A stretch of DNA of 64,000 bases from Stenotrophomonas koreensis (GCF_001431525.1 NZ_LDJH01000005.1:62001-126000), one strand, 5' to 3'; shown: positions 13,038 through 21,962, counted from the first letter of the stretch. Notes: a model not told the origin generated them from the sequence alone. A program made the numbers and translations.

Positions 13038-13984
13038 GTACGCGCACGCTGGCCACAGCGCCTGCTCCCTCCGCAACGCGTGCCTGGCTGGGGCATCACC
13101 GGCAGGCGGCCGTCAGCAGCCTGCTGCGCTGCCTGCGCCGGCCCTGGGCAACCCTGCTCACGGTCAGTGTGATGGCGTTGGCGCTGGCCCTGCCGATGGG
13201 CCTGTCCATCGCGCTGGACAACCTCAAGCATTTTGCCGGCAGCGTGCAGCAATCGCGCCAGATCAGCCTGTTCCTGCACCCGGATTTCAGCGTGGATCAG
13301 GCCAGGAAACTGGTCACCGAGCTGGAGCAGCGTGCCGATGTGCAGGGCATCGAGTTGCGCACCCCCGAGCAGGGGTTGCAGGAGTTGCGCAGCGTCGCCG
13401 GGATGGGCGAGGCCATTGACGTGCTGGATGAAAATCCGTTGCCCAGCGTGTTGCTGGTAACCCCGGCTGCCGGCAGCGATGAGCAGGCCCTGGGTGAGGC
13501 GCTGGCCGCACTGCCGCAGGCCGACCTGGTACAGCACGATGCCCTGTGGCGGCAGCGCCTGGATGGCTGGCTGGCGCTGGGGACGCGTCTGGTCAACCTG
13601 TTGTCCAGCGTGCTGGGCATCGGCGCGTTGCTGGTGGTGGGCAATACCGTGCGCCTGGATATTCTTGCCCGCCGCGAGGAGATCGATGTGCTGCAGCTGC
13701 TGGGCGCCGGCAACGGTTTCATCCGGCGCCCGTTCCTGTATCTGGGGGCGTGGTATGGCCTGGGGGCAGGCGTTGTCGCGCTGGGGCTGTGGGCCGCCTG
13801 CGTGGCCGCGATCCGGCCACCGTTGGCCGCGTTGACCCAGAGCTATGCCAGCCCGTTCGTGTTCAAGACGCTCGATGCGCTGCACTCGGGTTTTGTCCTG
13901 CTTGGAACCACTGTTATCGGTGTCACCGGCGCTTGGCTGGTGGCATCTCATGTGCTGCGCCAGAACCGTCTGGTCAAAGGTTGA
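13034..13984 (+). CDS. ftsX: Cell-division membrane protein FtsX
   Basis: FtsX is the membrane partner of FtsE. The 316 residues show the expected plan: a cytoplasmic N-terminus, TM1 (about 37-58, [17 protein letters not shown]), a large periplasmic loop that contacts hydrolase activators, then three more TM segments (about 190-212, 238-258 and 283-306). It overlaps ftsE by 4 bases and ends two bases before a receiver-domain gene, so ftsE-ftsX-receiver-ung form one tight operon. Confidence 0.94.
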   Translation: MSTRTLATAPAPSATRAWLGHHRQAAVSSLLRCLRRPWATLLTVSVMALALALPMGLSIALDNLKHFAGSVQQSRQISLFLHPDFSVDQARKLVTELEQRADVQGIELRTPEQGLQELRSVAGMGEAIDVLDENPLPSVLLVTPAAGSDEQALGEALAALPQADLVQHDALWRQRLDGWLALGTRLVNLLSSVLGIGALLVVGNTVRLDILARREEIDVLQLLGAGNGFIRRPFLYLGAWYGLGAGVVALGLWAACVAAIRPPLAALTQSYASPFVFKTLDALHSGFVLLGTTVIGVTGAWLVASHVLRQNRLVKG

Positions 13985-13986
13985 AC

Positions 13987-14829
13987 ATGCAAGCCCAAAT
14001 CCTCAAACACCTGATCAGTGAAACGCCGCGCGTACTCGTCGTGGACGGTTCGCGTCTGGTGCGTAAATTGATTGCCGACGTACTCAAGCGCCAGCTGCCG
14101 CAGGTGCAGGTGCTGTCCTGCGCCAGCATTGCCGAAGCGCAGGCGGTGCTGGAGCAGGGCGATGTCGATCTGGTGACCACCTCGCTGGCCCTGCCCGATG
14201 GCGATGGCCTGGCCCTGGCCAGGCTGGTGCGCCAGCAGGCCGGACGCCGCTATGTGCCGGTGATCGTGGTTTCCGGCGATGCCCAGGAGCACCTTGAGCA
14301 GCGTCGTTTCAGCGACGATGTCACCGACTATTTTGACAAGGCACTGGGCCACGAAGCCCTGGCCGCCTTCATTACCGGCTATGTCCAGCCGCAGACCATT
14401 GCCGGTGCCCGGGTGCTGTATATCGAAGACAGCCGGGTGGTGGCCGAGGCGACCAAGCGCATGCTCGAACGCCAGCAGCTCAAGGTGCTGCATGTGCTCA
14501 CTGCCGAGGAAGCCTTTGCGCTGCTCACCGCCGACTCGCTGGGAACCAGTGCCGAGCGCATCGATCTGGTGCTGACCGATGTCACCCTGAAGGGTGAACT
14601 CAACGGCCGTGATGTGGTCGAGCGGGTGCGGGTGGACTTTGGCTACAGCAAGCGTGAGCTGCCGGTGCTGGTCATGACCGGCGATACCAATGCCTACAAC
14701 CAGGCCACCTTGCTGCAGGCCGGCGCCAATGACCTGGTGATCAAGCCGATCGAGGAACGCCTGCTGATCACCAAGGTGCTGTTCCAGTTGCGCCTGTCAC
14801 GGCTGGCGGTGCCGGCCGCGATATTGTGA
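13987..14829 (+). CDS. Response regulator with two receiver domains, the first degenerate
   Basis: A 280-residue cytoplasmic protein made only of two REC domains, with no output domain. REC2 (about 140-270) has a complete site: acidic pair in YIEDS, phospho-acceptor Asp in [10 protein letters not shown], Thr in LVMTGDT and Lys in LVIKPIE. REC1 (about 10-130) is degenerate: the acidic pair reads VVDGS, and the acceptor position in [13 protein letters not shown] is Ser instead of Asp, while the Lys (YFDKAL) is kept. REC1 is thus probably a structural or interaction module. The ATG lies two bases after the ftsX stop, and the gene overlaps ung by 4 bases. No histidine kinase is nearby. Confidence 0.88.
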   Translation: MQAQILKHLISETPRVLVVDGSRLVRKLIADVLKRQLPQVQVLSCASIAEAQAVLEQGDVDLVTTSLALPDGDGLALARLVRQQAGRRYVPVIVVSGDAQEHLEQRRFSDDVTDYFDKALGHEALAAFITGYVQPQTIAGARVLYIEDSRVVAEATKRMLERQQLKVLHVLTAEEAFALLTADSLGTSAERIDLVLTDVTLKGELNGRDVVERVRVDFGYSKRELPVLVMTGDTNAYNQATLLQAGANDLVIKPIEERLLITKVLFQLRLSRLAVPAAIL

Positions 14830-15563
14830 GCGGGGCTTCGCTGGAGCAGGTGGCGCTGGAGCCGGCCTGGAAGCAGCGCATTGGCCCCTGGCTGCTGCGC
14901 CAGGACATGCAGGCGTTGGCGGCTTTCCTGCGCCAGCGCCGGGCTTCCGGGGCGACGGTGTTCCCGCCGCCGCGGCAGATGTTTGCCGCCTTTGATGCCA
15001 CGCCGTTTGACCAGGTGCGGGTGGTCATCCTTGGCCAGGATCCGTATCACGGCCCCGGGCAGGCCCATGGCCTGAGCTTTTCGGTGCTGCCCGGTGTCCC
15101 GGTGCCTCCGTCGCTGCTGAATATCTACAAAGAGCTGGAGTCCGATCTGGGCCTGCCGCGGCCGGATCATGGCTGTCTGCTGCCGTGGGCACAGCGCGGG
15201 GTGCTGCTGCTCAATGCCGTGCTCAGCGTCGAGCAGGGCCAGCCGGGAAGTCATCAGGGGCGCGGCTGGGAAGGCTTTACCGACCATGTCGTGGATGTAC
15301 TCAACCGCCAGCGCGAAGGCTTGGTATTCATGCTGTGGGGCAGCTACGCGCAGAAGAAGGGGGCAATGATCGATGCCTCCCGCCATCGCGTGCTGCGCGC
15401 CCCGCACCCCTCGCCGCTCTCGGCGCACCGGGGTTTTCTGGGCTGCCGGCATTTTTCCCAGGCCAATGACTACCTGTGCCGTGGTGGCGGCCGGCCGCTG
15501 GATTGGTCGCTGCCCGCAGCTGCCGCGTTGACGCGGGGTAGGGCATCGGCTGATGCGGGCTGA
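14826..15563 (+). CDS. ung: Uracil-DNA glycosylase, family 1
   Basis: Ung removes uracil from DNA to start base-excision repair. The 245-residue protein has the water-activating motif [14 protein letters not shown] (about residues 67-80), the uracil-binding FSV region, [10 protein letters not shown], and the C-terminal [11 protein letters not shown] loop with the catalytic His. The start is GTG within the last codons of the receiver gene (GTGA overlap), indicating translational coupling. Confidence 0.97.
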   Translation: MSGASLEQVALEPAWKQRIGPWLLRQDMQALAAFLRQRRASGATVFPPPRQMFAAFDATPFDQVRVVILGQDPYHGPGQAHGLSFSVLPGVPVPPSLLNIYKELESDLGLPRPDHGCLLPWAQRGVLLLNAVLSVEQGQPGSHQGRGWEGFTDHVVDVLNRQREGLVFMLWGSYAQKKGAMIDASRHRVLRAPHPSPLSAHRGFLGCRHFSQANDYLCRGGGRPLDWSLPAAAALTRGRASADAG

Positions 15564-15750
15564 ATGATCGATACGCGGTTGGATCCACGTCACGGCATCG
15601 CCATCCGGGCGTGCTAATGTGTCTGGCGCTGGGATGCGTTCCATTTCAGGCTCCCGTTAAGATTTGCCGTATTCATTGTTTCGCTGATGGAATTCTGAAA
15701 CTATTTCTGTACCGGCAGGTCCAATAGCAAGACTGCTAAGATGAGGTCCC

Positions 15751-16626
15751 ATGAACCAGACCGTTTCCAACGCCCTTGTGGCCAACAATCTTCCGATTCC
15801 CAGCGCCCTGGGTTCGCTGGATGCCTACATCGGTGCCGTGCACCAGATTCCGGTGCTGACGGTCGATGAGGAACAGGACCTGGCACGTCGCCTGCGTGAT
15901 GACAATGACCTGGATGCCGCCCGCGAGCTGGTGCATTCGCATCTGCGCTTCGTGGTCCATGTGGCCCGTGGCTACAACGGCTATGGCCTGCCGCTGGGTG
16001 ACCTGATCCAGGAAGGCAACATCGGCCTGATGAAGGCCGTCAAGCGCTTCGACCCGGATATGGGTGTGCGCCTGGTGTCCTTTGCCGTGCACTGGATCCG
16101 TGCCGAGATGCACGAGTTCATCCTGAAGAACTGGCGCATCGTCAAGGTCGCCACCACCAAGGCCCAGCGCAAGCTGTTCTTCAACCTGCGCCGGTCCAAG
16201 ACCCGCCTGGGCTGGATGAACGCGGCCGAGGTCAGTGCGGTGGCCAAGGACCTGAACGTTTCCGAGCGCGAAGTGCTGGAAATGGAAGCCCGCCTGTCCG
16301 GCCGCGATGTCGGCTTTGACGCTTCTGCCGACGAGGACGACGAGCGGGCTCCGCCGGCGCCGGCCGCTTACCTGGTGGCACAGGACGAAGACCCGTCGCA
16401 GGCCTATGAGCGTGCCGACAGTGAAGACAACCAGCTGCAGCTGCTGCGCGAAGGCCTGGCGGGCCTGGACCAGCGCTCGCGTGACATCATCGCCCGCCGC
16501 TGGCTCGATGCCGACAGCAAGGTGACGCTGCAGGAGCTGGCCGACGAGTACGGTGTGTCGGCCGAGCGCATCCGCCAGATCGAGGCCAATGCGCTGAAGA
16601 AAATGAAGGCACTGTTCGCCGCCTGA
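15751..16626 (+). CDS. rpoH: RNA polymerase sigma-32 (heat-shock) factor
   Basis: RpoH directs RNA polymerase to heat-shock promoters. At 291 residues it has region 2 ([19 protein letters not shown]), the RpoH box between regions 2 and 3 (QRKLFFNLRR, about residues 131-140) and the region 4 helix-turn-helix (TLQELADEYGVSAERIRQIE). The RpoH box separates it from other sigma-70 members. A TAAGAT box lies eight bases before the ATG, with GAGG between. The gene follows ung after 187 bases and ends in a strong terminator. Confidence 0.98.
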   Translation: MNQTVSNALVANNLPIPSALGSLDAYIGAVHQIPVLTVDEEQDLARRLRDDNDLDAARELVHSHLRFVVHVARGYNGYGLPLGDLIQEGNIGLMKAVKRFDPDMGVRLVSFAVHWIRAEMHEFILKNWRIVKVATTKAQRKLFFNLRRSKTRLGWMNAAEVSAVAKDLNVSEREVLEMEARLSGRDVGFDASADEDDERAPPAPAAYLVAQDEDPSQAYERADSEDNQLQLLREGLAGLDQRSRDIIARRWLDADSKVTLQELADEYGVSAERIRQIEANALKKMKALFAA

Positions 16627-16650
16627 CCGGCTGGCTGACGGTATTGCCCC

Positions 16651-16686
16651 AGACAAGGCCCGGAAATGTTCCGGGCCTTGTCTTTT
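16651..16686 (+). terminator. Rho-independent terminator after rpoH
   Basis: Perfect 13-bp stem (AGACAAGGCCCGG and complement) with a 7-base loop, running into a short T tract, 25 bases after the rpoH stop. Confidence 0.9.
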
Positions 16687-17071
16687 GTGCCCGCTGCCTG
16701 GGCCCGGGCCGGGCGCCGCACTGCAACGGCAACTGCTGTGTCGCCCGTTGCGCAGGCCGCCGCCAGCGTCAGGGATCGTCCAGTCAGCGCGGGGCGGGAA
16801 AAGCGTGCGGGTGGCAGCGATGGGCCATGGCGCCGTCGTGCCGGCCAGGCCATTGTGTGGTGCGAGCCGCCCAGGACGAGTACCCACGGTGTCAGCCGGA
16901 TCCACCACACGTCCACGGTCGGCACGATGGTCTCGGGGTTGCGGCACGGGAAGGGCAGCGGATCTGCCGCGCTGCGCACGGATGCTTGCCGGGCGATCAG
17001 CGCCCGTGCCACCGTGATCGCCTGTCGGCAGCCGCGGGTGGCTGCCTGCCTTGTTGATGGAGGAACTGCCT
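16687..17071. other. Gene-poor gap between rpoH and the NYN gene
   Basis: About 385 bases follow the rpoH terminator without a supportable gene. Open frames exist on both strands but read as arginine/serine/proline-rich noise without recognisable domains. Only the ribosome binding site of the next gene (GGAGGA, 17059-17064) is clear. Confidence 0.5.
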
Positions 17072-17878
17072 GTGTCCGAACCGGAAAAGCGCATCGCGGT
17101 ATTGATCGATGCCGACAATGCGCCTGCTGCCAAGATTGACGAGGTGCTGGCCGAGGTTGCCCGCCATGGGGTGGCCAACGTGCGGCGCGCGTATGGCAAC
17201 TGGAAAAGCCCGAACCTGAAACAGTGGGAAGCGGTGCTGCACGAGTTTGCGATCCGGCCGATGCAGCAGTTCGCCTATTCCAAGGGCAAGAACGCCTCGG
17301 ACATGGCGATGGTGGTCGATGCGATGGACCTGCTGTATGGCGGTCGCCTGGATGGCTTTGCGCTGGTTTCTTCCGATGCCGACTTCACCCCGTTGGTGAT
17401 GCGCCTGCTCAATGACGGCGTCAAGGTCTATGGCTTTGGCGAGCGCAAGACACCGCTGCCCTTCGTCAATGCCTGCTCGCAGTTCACCTATGTCGAAGCA
17501 CTGGGTGAGCAGGAAGCGGCCGAAAGCCCGCGCCCTGTGCCCACGCCGGGTGAAACGGCCAGTCCCGGTGGTGGGGCCGCTGGCGGGGCGATCAGCGGCG
17601 CGGCGCTGCGCGGCGATACCAAACTGGTCAACCTGCTGCGCAGCACGGTGGAGGCGGTGGCCGATGACCGCGGCTGGGCCTCGCTGGCGGCGGTGGGCAA
17701 ACAGATCGCCAACCGTGCCTCGCTGGACCCACGCAACTATGGTTACCGCAAACTGGTCGACCTGGTCGGCGCGATCGACCTGTTCGAGATCCGGCGCCAG
17801 GAACTGGCGGTCTATGTGCGTGACCGCCGCCATCCCGACGCACGCGCCGCCGCTGCGGCCGGGCGCAGCGGTCAATAA
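17072..17878 (+). CDS. NYN-domain putative ribonuclease with C-terminal LOTUS/OST-HTH domain
   Basis: The N-terminus (about residues 5-140) is a NYN (PIN-like) nuclease domain of the LabA/DUF88 type: acidic start IAVLIDADN, conserved Asp in KNASDMAMVVDAMDLLY, and LVSSDADFTPLVMRL. These acidic residues would bind metal for RNA cleavage. After a Gly/Pro linker, residues about 185-255 (LVNLLRSTVEAVADDRGWAS through LFEIRR) match the OST-HTH/LOTUS fold known to bind RNA. Start: GTG at 17072, placed seven bases after a strong GGAGGA; in-frame ATG codons at 17057 and TTG at 17051 overlap that site and are less likely. The target RNA is unknown. The stop overlaps the convergent priA stop by 7 bases. 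Confidence 0.87.
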   Translation: MSEPEKRIAVLIDADNAPAAKIDEVLAEVARHGVANVRRAYGNWKSPNLKQWEAVLHEFAIRPMQQFAYSKGKNASDMAMVVDAMDLLYGGRLDGFALVSSDADFTPLVMRLLNDGVKVYGFGERKTPLPFVNACSQFTYVEALGEQEAAESPRPVPTPGETASPGGGAAGGAISGAALRGDTKLVNLLRSTVEAVADDRGWASLAAVGKQIANRASLDPRNYGYRKLVDLVGAIDLFEIRRQELAVYVRDRRHPDARAAAAAGRSGQ

Positions 17879-20055
17879 AGGTCGATCGGGTCCACATCCA
17901 GCGACCAGCGCACCCGGCGTGCTTCGGGCAGCGCATGGATCGCCGGTACGATGCTGGCCAGCAGCCGCTGCAGCGGCGCGCGCTGGCTGCAGCTCAACAG
18001 CAGCTGGGTGCGCTGGTAGCCGGCGCGGCGCGGCATCGGTGCCGGCATCGGTCCGTAATGCTCTACCGCCTGCTGCGCCGGCAGCAGTGCCCGCACCGCT
18101 TCCAGGAACGCATTGGCCAGTGCTGCCTGTTGCGCCTCGGCGCGCAGCAGCGCCAGGTGGGCAAAAGGCGGAAAGCCGGCTGCCTGGCGTTGTTCGATCT
18201 CGCTGTGGGCAAAGGCGTGATAACCGCCGTTGACCAGGGTCTGCAGCAGCGGGTGCTGCGGATGATGGGTCTGCAGCCAGACCTCGCCGGGGCGCTGGGC
18301 GCGTCCGGCGCGTCCTGCCACCTGGATCAACTGCTGGGCGAGCTTTTCGCTGGCGCGGAAATCGGCCGAGAACAGCCCCTCGTCGATGCCGACCACGACC
18401 ACCAGGCTCAGGTTGGGCAGGTCATGCCCCTTGGCCAGGATCTGGGTGCCGACCAGGATCCCGGGCTGTTGCCCCAGTTCGCCCAGTGCCTGCTCCAGCG
18501 CGTCGCGGCGGCTGGTGGTGCCGCGGTCGATGCGCACCACCGGCACGTCGGCGAAGTGGCTCTGCAGCCGCTCTTCCAGCCGTTCGGTACCCACGCCCTG
18601 CGGCTGCAGGGCCAGTCCGGCGCATTGCGGGCAGGCCAGCGGTGCCGCCTGACGGGCGCCGCAGTGGTGGCATTGCAGGCGCCGGCCGGCGCCATGCACG
18701 GTCAGTGGGGTATCGCAGCGCAGGCACGGGGCGGTCCAGCCGCAGTCGTGGCAGAGCAGGGCCGGGGCGTAACCGCGCCGGTTCTTGAACACCAGCACCT
18801 GGCCACCGGCGGCCAGGTGTTCAGCGATGCCGGCCAGCGCCTGGTCGGACAGGCCATCGTGCAGCCGGCGCTTGCGCATATCCATGATCCGCACCCGTGG
18901 CGGAGCGGCTGCCGCCGCGCGCTGGCTCAGCCGCAGGTGGGCATAGCGGCCTGCCAGGGCATTGTTGAGCGTCTCCAACGCCGGGGTGGCACTGCCCAGC
19001 ACGATCGGCACGTCCAGGGCCTTGGCACGCACCAGGGCAAAGTCGCGGGCATGATAACGGAAGCCGTCCTGTTGCTTGTAGCTGGCGTCATGCTCCTCAT
19101 CGATGATGATCAAACCGGCGTTGGGCAACGGAGTGAACACCGCCGAGCGGGTGCCGACAATGACCCGTGCCTGCCCGCGCAGCGCCGCCAGCCAGCTGCG
19201 CGCACGCGCACCATCGGCCATGCCCGAATGCAGGGCGTGCACCGGCACCCCAAGGCGTTGGCGAAAACGCCCCAGGGTCTGCGGGGTCAGGCCGATTTCC
19301 GGAACCAGGATCAAGGCCTGCCGGCCGCTGGCCAGACAGTGCTGGATGGCCTGCAGGTAGACCTCGGTCTTGCCACTGCCGGTAATGCCATCGAGCAGGA
19401 ACGGGGAAAACCCCTGCGCTGCCTGGATGGCCTCAACGGCAACGCGCTGCTGCTCATTCAGCGCCGGCCCCGGGCCGCTGTCGAGCGGCAGCGCCGGCTC
19501 GGTCAATGGCAGCCGCTGGGCCAGCCCGCGCCGGGCCAGGTCGCGGACACTGGCACGCCACTCGGGCAGCCGGGCATCCAGCACGTCTTCGGCCAGCAGG
19601 CCGCCGGCCAGCAGCTCGGCCAGGCGGCGCGGACGCCCGCCGGCGCGCAGGTGCGACAGGCCGGCGTGGCCGCTGCCGGTCAGCTGCCAGCCCCACGCGG
19701 TGGTATCGGGCTGTGGCTGGTCCTGGCGCAGCAGGGCCGGCAGGGCGGTACTGAGCACCTCACCGACCGGTGCATGGGTGTAGCGGCTTAGCCAGTACAG
19801 GCTGTCAAGCAATTCGCCACCCAACACCGGGCTGCTGTCCAGCCATTGCAGGATGGGCTTGAGTGCGCCCTGGTTGTCGCCCGGTGCAGGGTCGACGGCC
19901 ACCACGATACCGGTCAGCTGGCGGTGTCCGAAGGGCACCCGGACGCGGCAGCCCAACGCTTGGGCGGGCTGGTTTTCAGGCGTATTCAGGTAGTCGAACA
20001 GGCGGGGGAGCGGTACCGGAACCGCAACCCGCAGGCGAGTGATCGGCAGGGGCAT
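17872..20055 (-). CDS. priA: Primosomal protein N', replication restart helicase
   Basis: PriA recognises stalled forks and reloads the replisome. The 727 residues contain the N-terminal 3'-DNA-binding domain (PLPRLFDYL), Walker A DGITGSGKTEVYL (about residue 223), the DEEH box (IIDEEHDASYKQ), eight zinc-binding cysteines in the insertion (CHDCGWTAPCLRC and CHHCGARQ...CPQC) and helicase motifs VGTQILAKGHDLP and QVAGRAGRAQRPG. The ATG is preceded by a candidate -10 box and no ribosome binding site. Confidence 0.97.
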   Translation of the reverse strand: MPLPITRLRVAVPVPLPRLFDYLNTPENQPAQALGCRVRVPFGHRQLTGIVVAVDPAPGDNQGALKPILQWLDSSPVLGGELLDSLYWLSRYTHAPVGEVLSTALPALLRQDQPQPDTTAWGWQLTGSGHAGLSHLRAGGRPRRLAELLAGGLLAEDVLDARLPEWRASVRDLARRGLAQRLPLTEPALPLDSGPGPALNEQQRVAVEAIQAAQGFSPFLLDGITGSGKTEVYLQAIQHCLASGRQALILVPEIGLTPQTLGRFRQRLGVPVHALHSGMADGARARSWLAALRGQARVIVGTRSAVFTPLPNAGLIIIDEEHDASYKQQDGFRYHARDFALVRAKALDVPIVLGSATPALETLNNALAGRYAHLRLSQRAAAAAPPRVRIMDMRKRRLHDGLSDQALAGIAEHLAAGGQVLVFKNRRGYAPALLCHDCGWTAPCLRCDTPLTVHGAGRRLQCHHCGARQAAPLACPQCAGLALQPQGVGTERLEERLQSHFADVPVVRIDRGTTSRRDALEQALGELGQQPGILVGTQILAKGHDLPNLSLVVVVGIDEGLFSADFRASEKLAQQLIQVAGRAGRAQRPGEVWLQTHHPQHPLLQTLVNGGYHAFAHSEIEQRQAAGFPPFAHLALLRAEAQQAALANAFLEAVRALLPAQQAVEHYGPMPAPMPRRAGYQRTQLLLSCSQRAPLQRLLASIVPAIHALPEARRVRWSLDVDPIDLY

Positions 20056-20064
20056 GATGTGCCC

Positions 20065-20070
20065 AGTGTA
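20065..20070 (-). promoter_or_regulatory. Candidate -10 box directly upstream of priA
   Basis: On the minus strand TACACT lies nine bases before the priA ATG without a Shine-Dalgarno sequence, fitting a leaderless or nearly leaderless transcript. Confidence 0.35.
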
Positions 20071-20147
20071 GTGCCTGCGGCAGGGTCAGACATCGCGTCT
20101 TTTACATGAATGCTTTGTAAATACTGGCTGCAGTTGATATTTTTTGG

Positions 20148-20170
20148 TTATCCACATCCTCTGTGGATAA
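20148..20170. other. Two inverted perfect DnaA boxes
   Basis: TTATCCACA (20148-20156) and TGTGGATAA (20162-20170) are both perfect matches to the DnaA box consensus TTATNCACA, in opposite orientation and 5 bases apart. A third, weaker copy (TGTGGGTCA, two mismatches to TGTGGATAA) starts at 20174. An AT-rich block (about 20222-20280) lies 50-60 bases further on. DnaA binding is inferred; the palindrome could also form a hairpin. Confidence 0.6.
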
Positions 20171-20221
20171 GTCTGTGGGTCAGTGCGAGGCTCCACGCCG
20201 GAAGAGCGATGGCTGGAGGCT

Positions 20222-20280
20222 TTGAGTTGGATTGGTCAAAAAATAGCCAACTTATAAATATGATTTAAATCAATAGGTTG
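20222..20280. other. AT-rich block between the DnaA boxes and the sigma-like gene
   Basis: This is the most AT-rich stretch in the window, with an A run (TCAAAAAATAG), TTATAAATATGATTTAAATC, and TTGGTC-like elements. It may be a promoter for the downstream gene or an easily melted region. No gene is supported here. Confidence 0.4.
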
Positions 20281-20471
20281 TGCGTGGAACATTGCTGCCT
20301 GGTACGACGATCCAGCAGATTCAGCAAGATTGTGCCGAGGCGGGTCTGCTTGTGTACAACCTTGACGGGCACCCCGGCTTCGGGCTAGCCAGAGCCGGCC
20401 CATGGTCTGTGTACGGCATGTGTTGGGGCACCGCCGGTATGATGGTCGCCTGTCTGCAAGCAAGCCCTGCC

Positions 20472-21458
20472 GTGACTGCCTCAACTCCCCTGACATCTCC
20501 GGCGCTGGCCGCCTTCATCCGTGGCATCGAGCGCCGCGCCCTGGTGGTTGCTGAATACCAGACCGGCGAGGTGCTGGTCGCCGAACGTGCGGTCGCCGTG
20601 GCCATGCGTGCCTTCGTCCCGGCCGCCGTCGATCAACCGATGAGCGAGTGGCCGCTGCAGTTCTGGCGCCTGCTCAGCAGCACCCCGCAACTGCGCCAGC
20701 CGGCCGATGAAGGCCAGTGGCCGCAAGATCTGCTGCATCTGCCCGGCCTGACCGATGGCCAGCGGCTGGCGCTGCTGCTGCGTATCGGCGCCGGACTGGA
20801 TGAAGCCCTGGCCGCGCAGGTGCTGGGCACCGAGGTTGAGGCCTATTGCCAGTGGTTGGCACAGGCCTGTCCGCGCGATCACCAGGGCCAGCCCGATGCC
20901 CAGGCCTGGCGTGGACTGGCCGAGGCTGTACAGGCGCGCGTACGGGAGCTGTCACCGGAGCGCCAGGCTCAGCTGGAGCGGCTGCGCGAGAGCCTGGTCA
21001 GCACCGGCCCGCAGGCACCGCAGCGTGAACCCGCGGTGCCGGTGATGCAGGCCGAGCGGCGCGAGCGCAAGCCGCCGGCGACCCGTTCCCCGCTTGGCCA
21101 GTGGCTGTGGCTGCTCACTGGCGCCGCGCTGCTGGCAGGGGTGGCATGGGCGTGGTTGTCCTCCTCCCGGGAGTCGACATCAGCCGCCGGCACGGAGCAG
21201 CCGGCGCCGGCCGGGCTGGAAGTGGAAAACCCGGTCCGCAGTGAAAACCTGCAGCAGCTGGAGCTGCCGCCACCGGCAGCGCCGGCCAGTGTCGAGCCGG
21301 TGGTGGATCCGGCCCAGGCGGCGTTGCTGGAGCAGGCCGATTTCCTGGCCTGGGTGGCTGCCGGTGGGCCGCTGCCGGTGGATGAGTCCAACGAGCAGCC
21401 GCGCAATCCTGCCCCCCAGGCGGTGGCGCTGGCGGCCGGGGTGGCACAGGCCAATTGA
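20472..21458 (+). CDS. Sigma-factor-like membrane protein, unrecognised family
   Basis: The 328-residue product (from GTG 20472; start uncertain, the frame is open back to 20280) has three parts. Residues about 8-160 are helical and resemble a diverged ECF sigma factor: FIRGIERRALVVAEYQTGE recalls region 2, and GQRLALLLRIGAGLDEALAA followed by QVLGTEVEAY recalls the region 4 helix-turn-helix. A basic linker (about 190-205) leads to one transmembrane segment (about 207-229, WLWLLTGAALLAGVAWAWL). The remaining ~100 residues are Pro/Ala/Glu-rich. No known family is assigned with certainty. The DUF3106 gene follows after 3 bases, so the two are surely co-expressed. Confidence 0.7.
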   Translation: MTASTPLTSPALAAFIRGIERRALVVAEYQTGEVLVAERAVAVAMRAFVPAAVDQPMSEWPLQFWRLLSSTPQLRQPADEGQWPQDLLHLPGLTDGQRLALLLRIGAGLDEALAAQVLGTEVEAYCQWLAQACPRDHQGQPDAQAWRGLAEAVQARVRELSPERQAQLERLRESLVSTGPQAPQREPAVPVMQAERRERKPPATRSPLGQWLWLLTGAALLAGVAWAWLSSSRESTSAAGTEQPAPAGLEVENPVRSENLQQLELPPPAAPASVEPVVDPAQAALLEQADFLAWVAAGGPLPVDESNEQPRNPAPQAVALAAGVAQAN

Positions 21459-21461
21459 CCG

Positions 21462-21962
21462 ATGGTGCGATCCCTGCGCGCGCGCTGGACCGGGCTGATG
21501 GTGGCCATGCTGGCGCTGATCCCCGCCGTCGTGTCGGCCAGCACGGCCGCCAGCAAGCAGCAGCTGCAGGCCTGGCAGCAGCAGTACCAGCAGCTGCCCG
21601 CGGCCGAGCGGCAGCGTATCCAGGCGGCCTGGCGGCAATACCAGCAACTGCCGTTGCCGCAACAGCAGCAGCTGCAGCGCAGTTTCAGTGGCCTGGACCA
21701 GCTCCATCGCACGGGCTGGCGGCTGGGTCCGCGGCTGGGCCGGCACTGGCCCGGGCTGCAGCCGTTGTTTGCCTATGTCGACCCGGTCCAGCGCGAGGCG
21801 CTGCTGCAGCTGCTGCATGGGCTGGATGAGCCGTCACTGCAGCGGCTGATCCGCCTGGCCCAGCGCACCGCACCGGAGCAGCGCCAGGTCCTGCGCGATA
21901 CGTTGCTGCAGCAACCGGCTGCACACCGGGCGGCCTGGCTGCGGCAACAGGCCGGCTCCTGA
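21462..21962 (+). CDS. DUF3106-type exported protein
   Basis: A 166-residue protein with a signal peptide (about 1-26, GLMVAMLALIPAVVSA) and a Gln/Leu/Arg-rich helical body with the DUF3106 pattern (QLPAAERQRIQAAWRQYQQL, then LQRSFSGLDQL). It is probably periplasmic. Its helical, Gln-rich nature recalls periplasmic modulators of envelope-stress systems, but no function is known. It begins 3 bases after the sigma-like gene, which supports a joint role. Confidence 0.75.
   Translation: MVRSLRARWTGLMVAMLALIPAVVSASTAASKQQLQAWQQQYQQLPAAERQRIQAAWRQYQQLPLPQQQQLQRSFSGLDQLHRTGWRLGPRLGRHWPGLQPLFAYVDPVQREALLQLLHGLDEPSLQRLIRLAQRTAPEQRQVLRDTLLQQPAAHRAAWLRQQAGS

Noticed and set aside
16404-17012. Minus-strand frame overlapping the rpoH end and the gap
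   Set aside because: No ribosome site or domain, and half of it lies inside rpoH.
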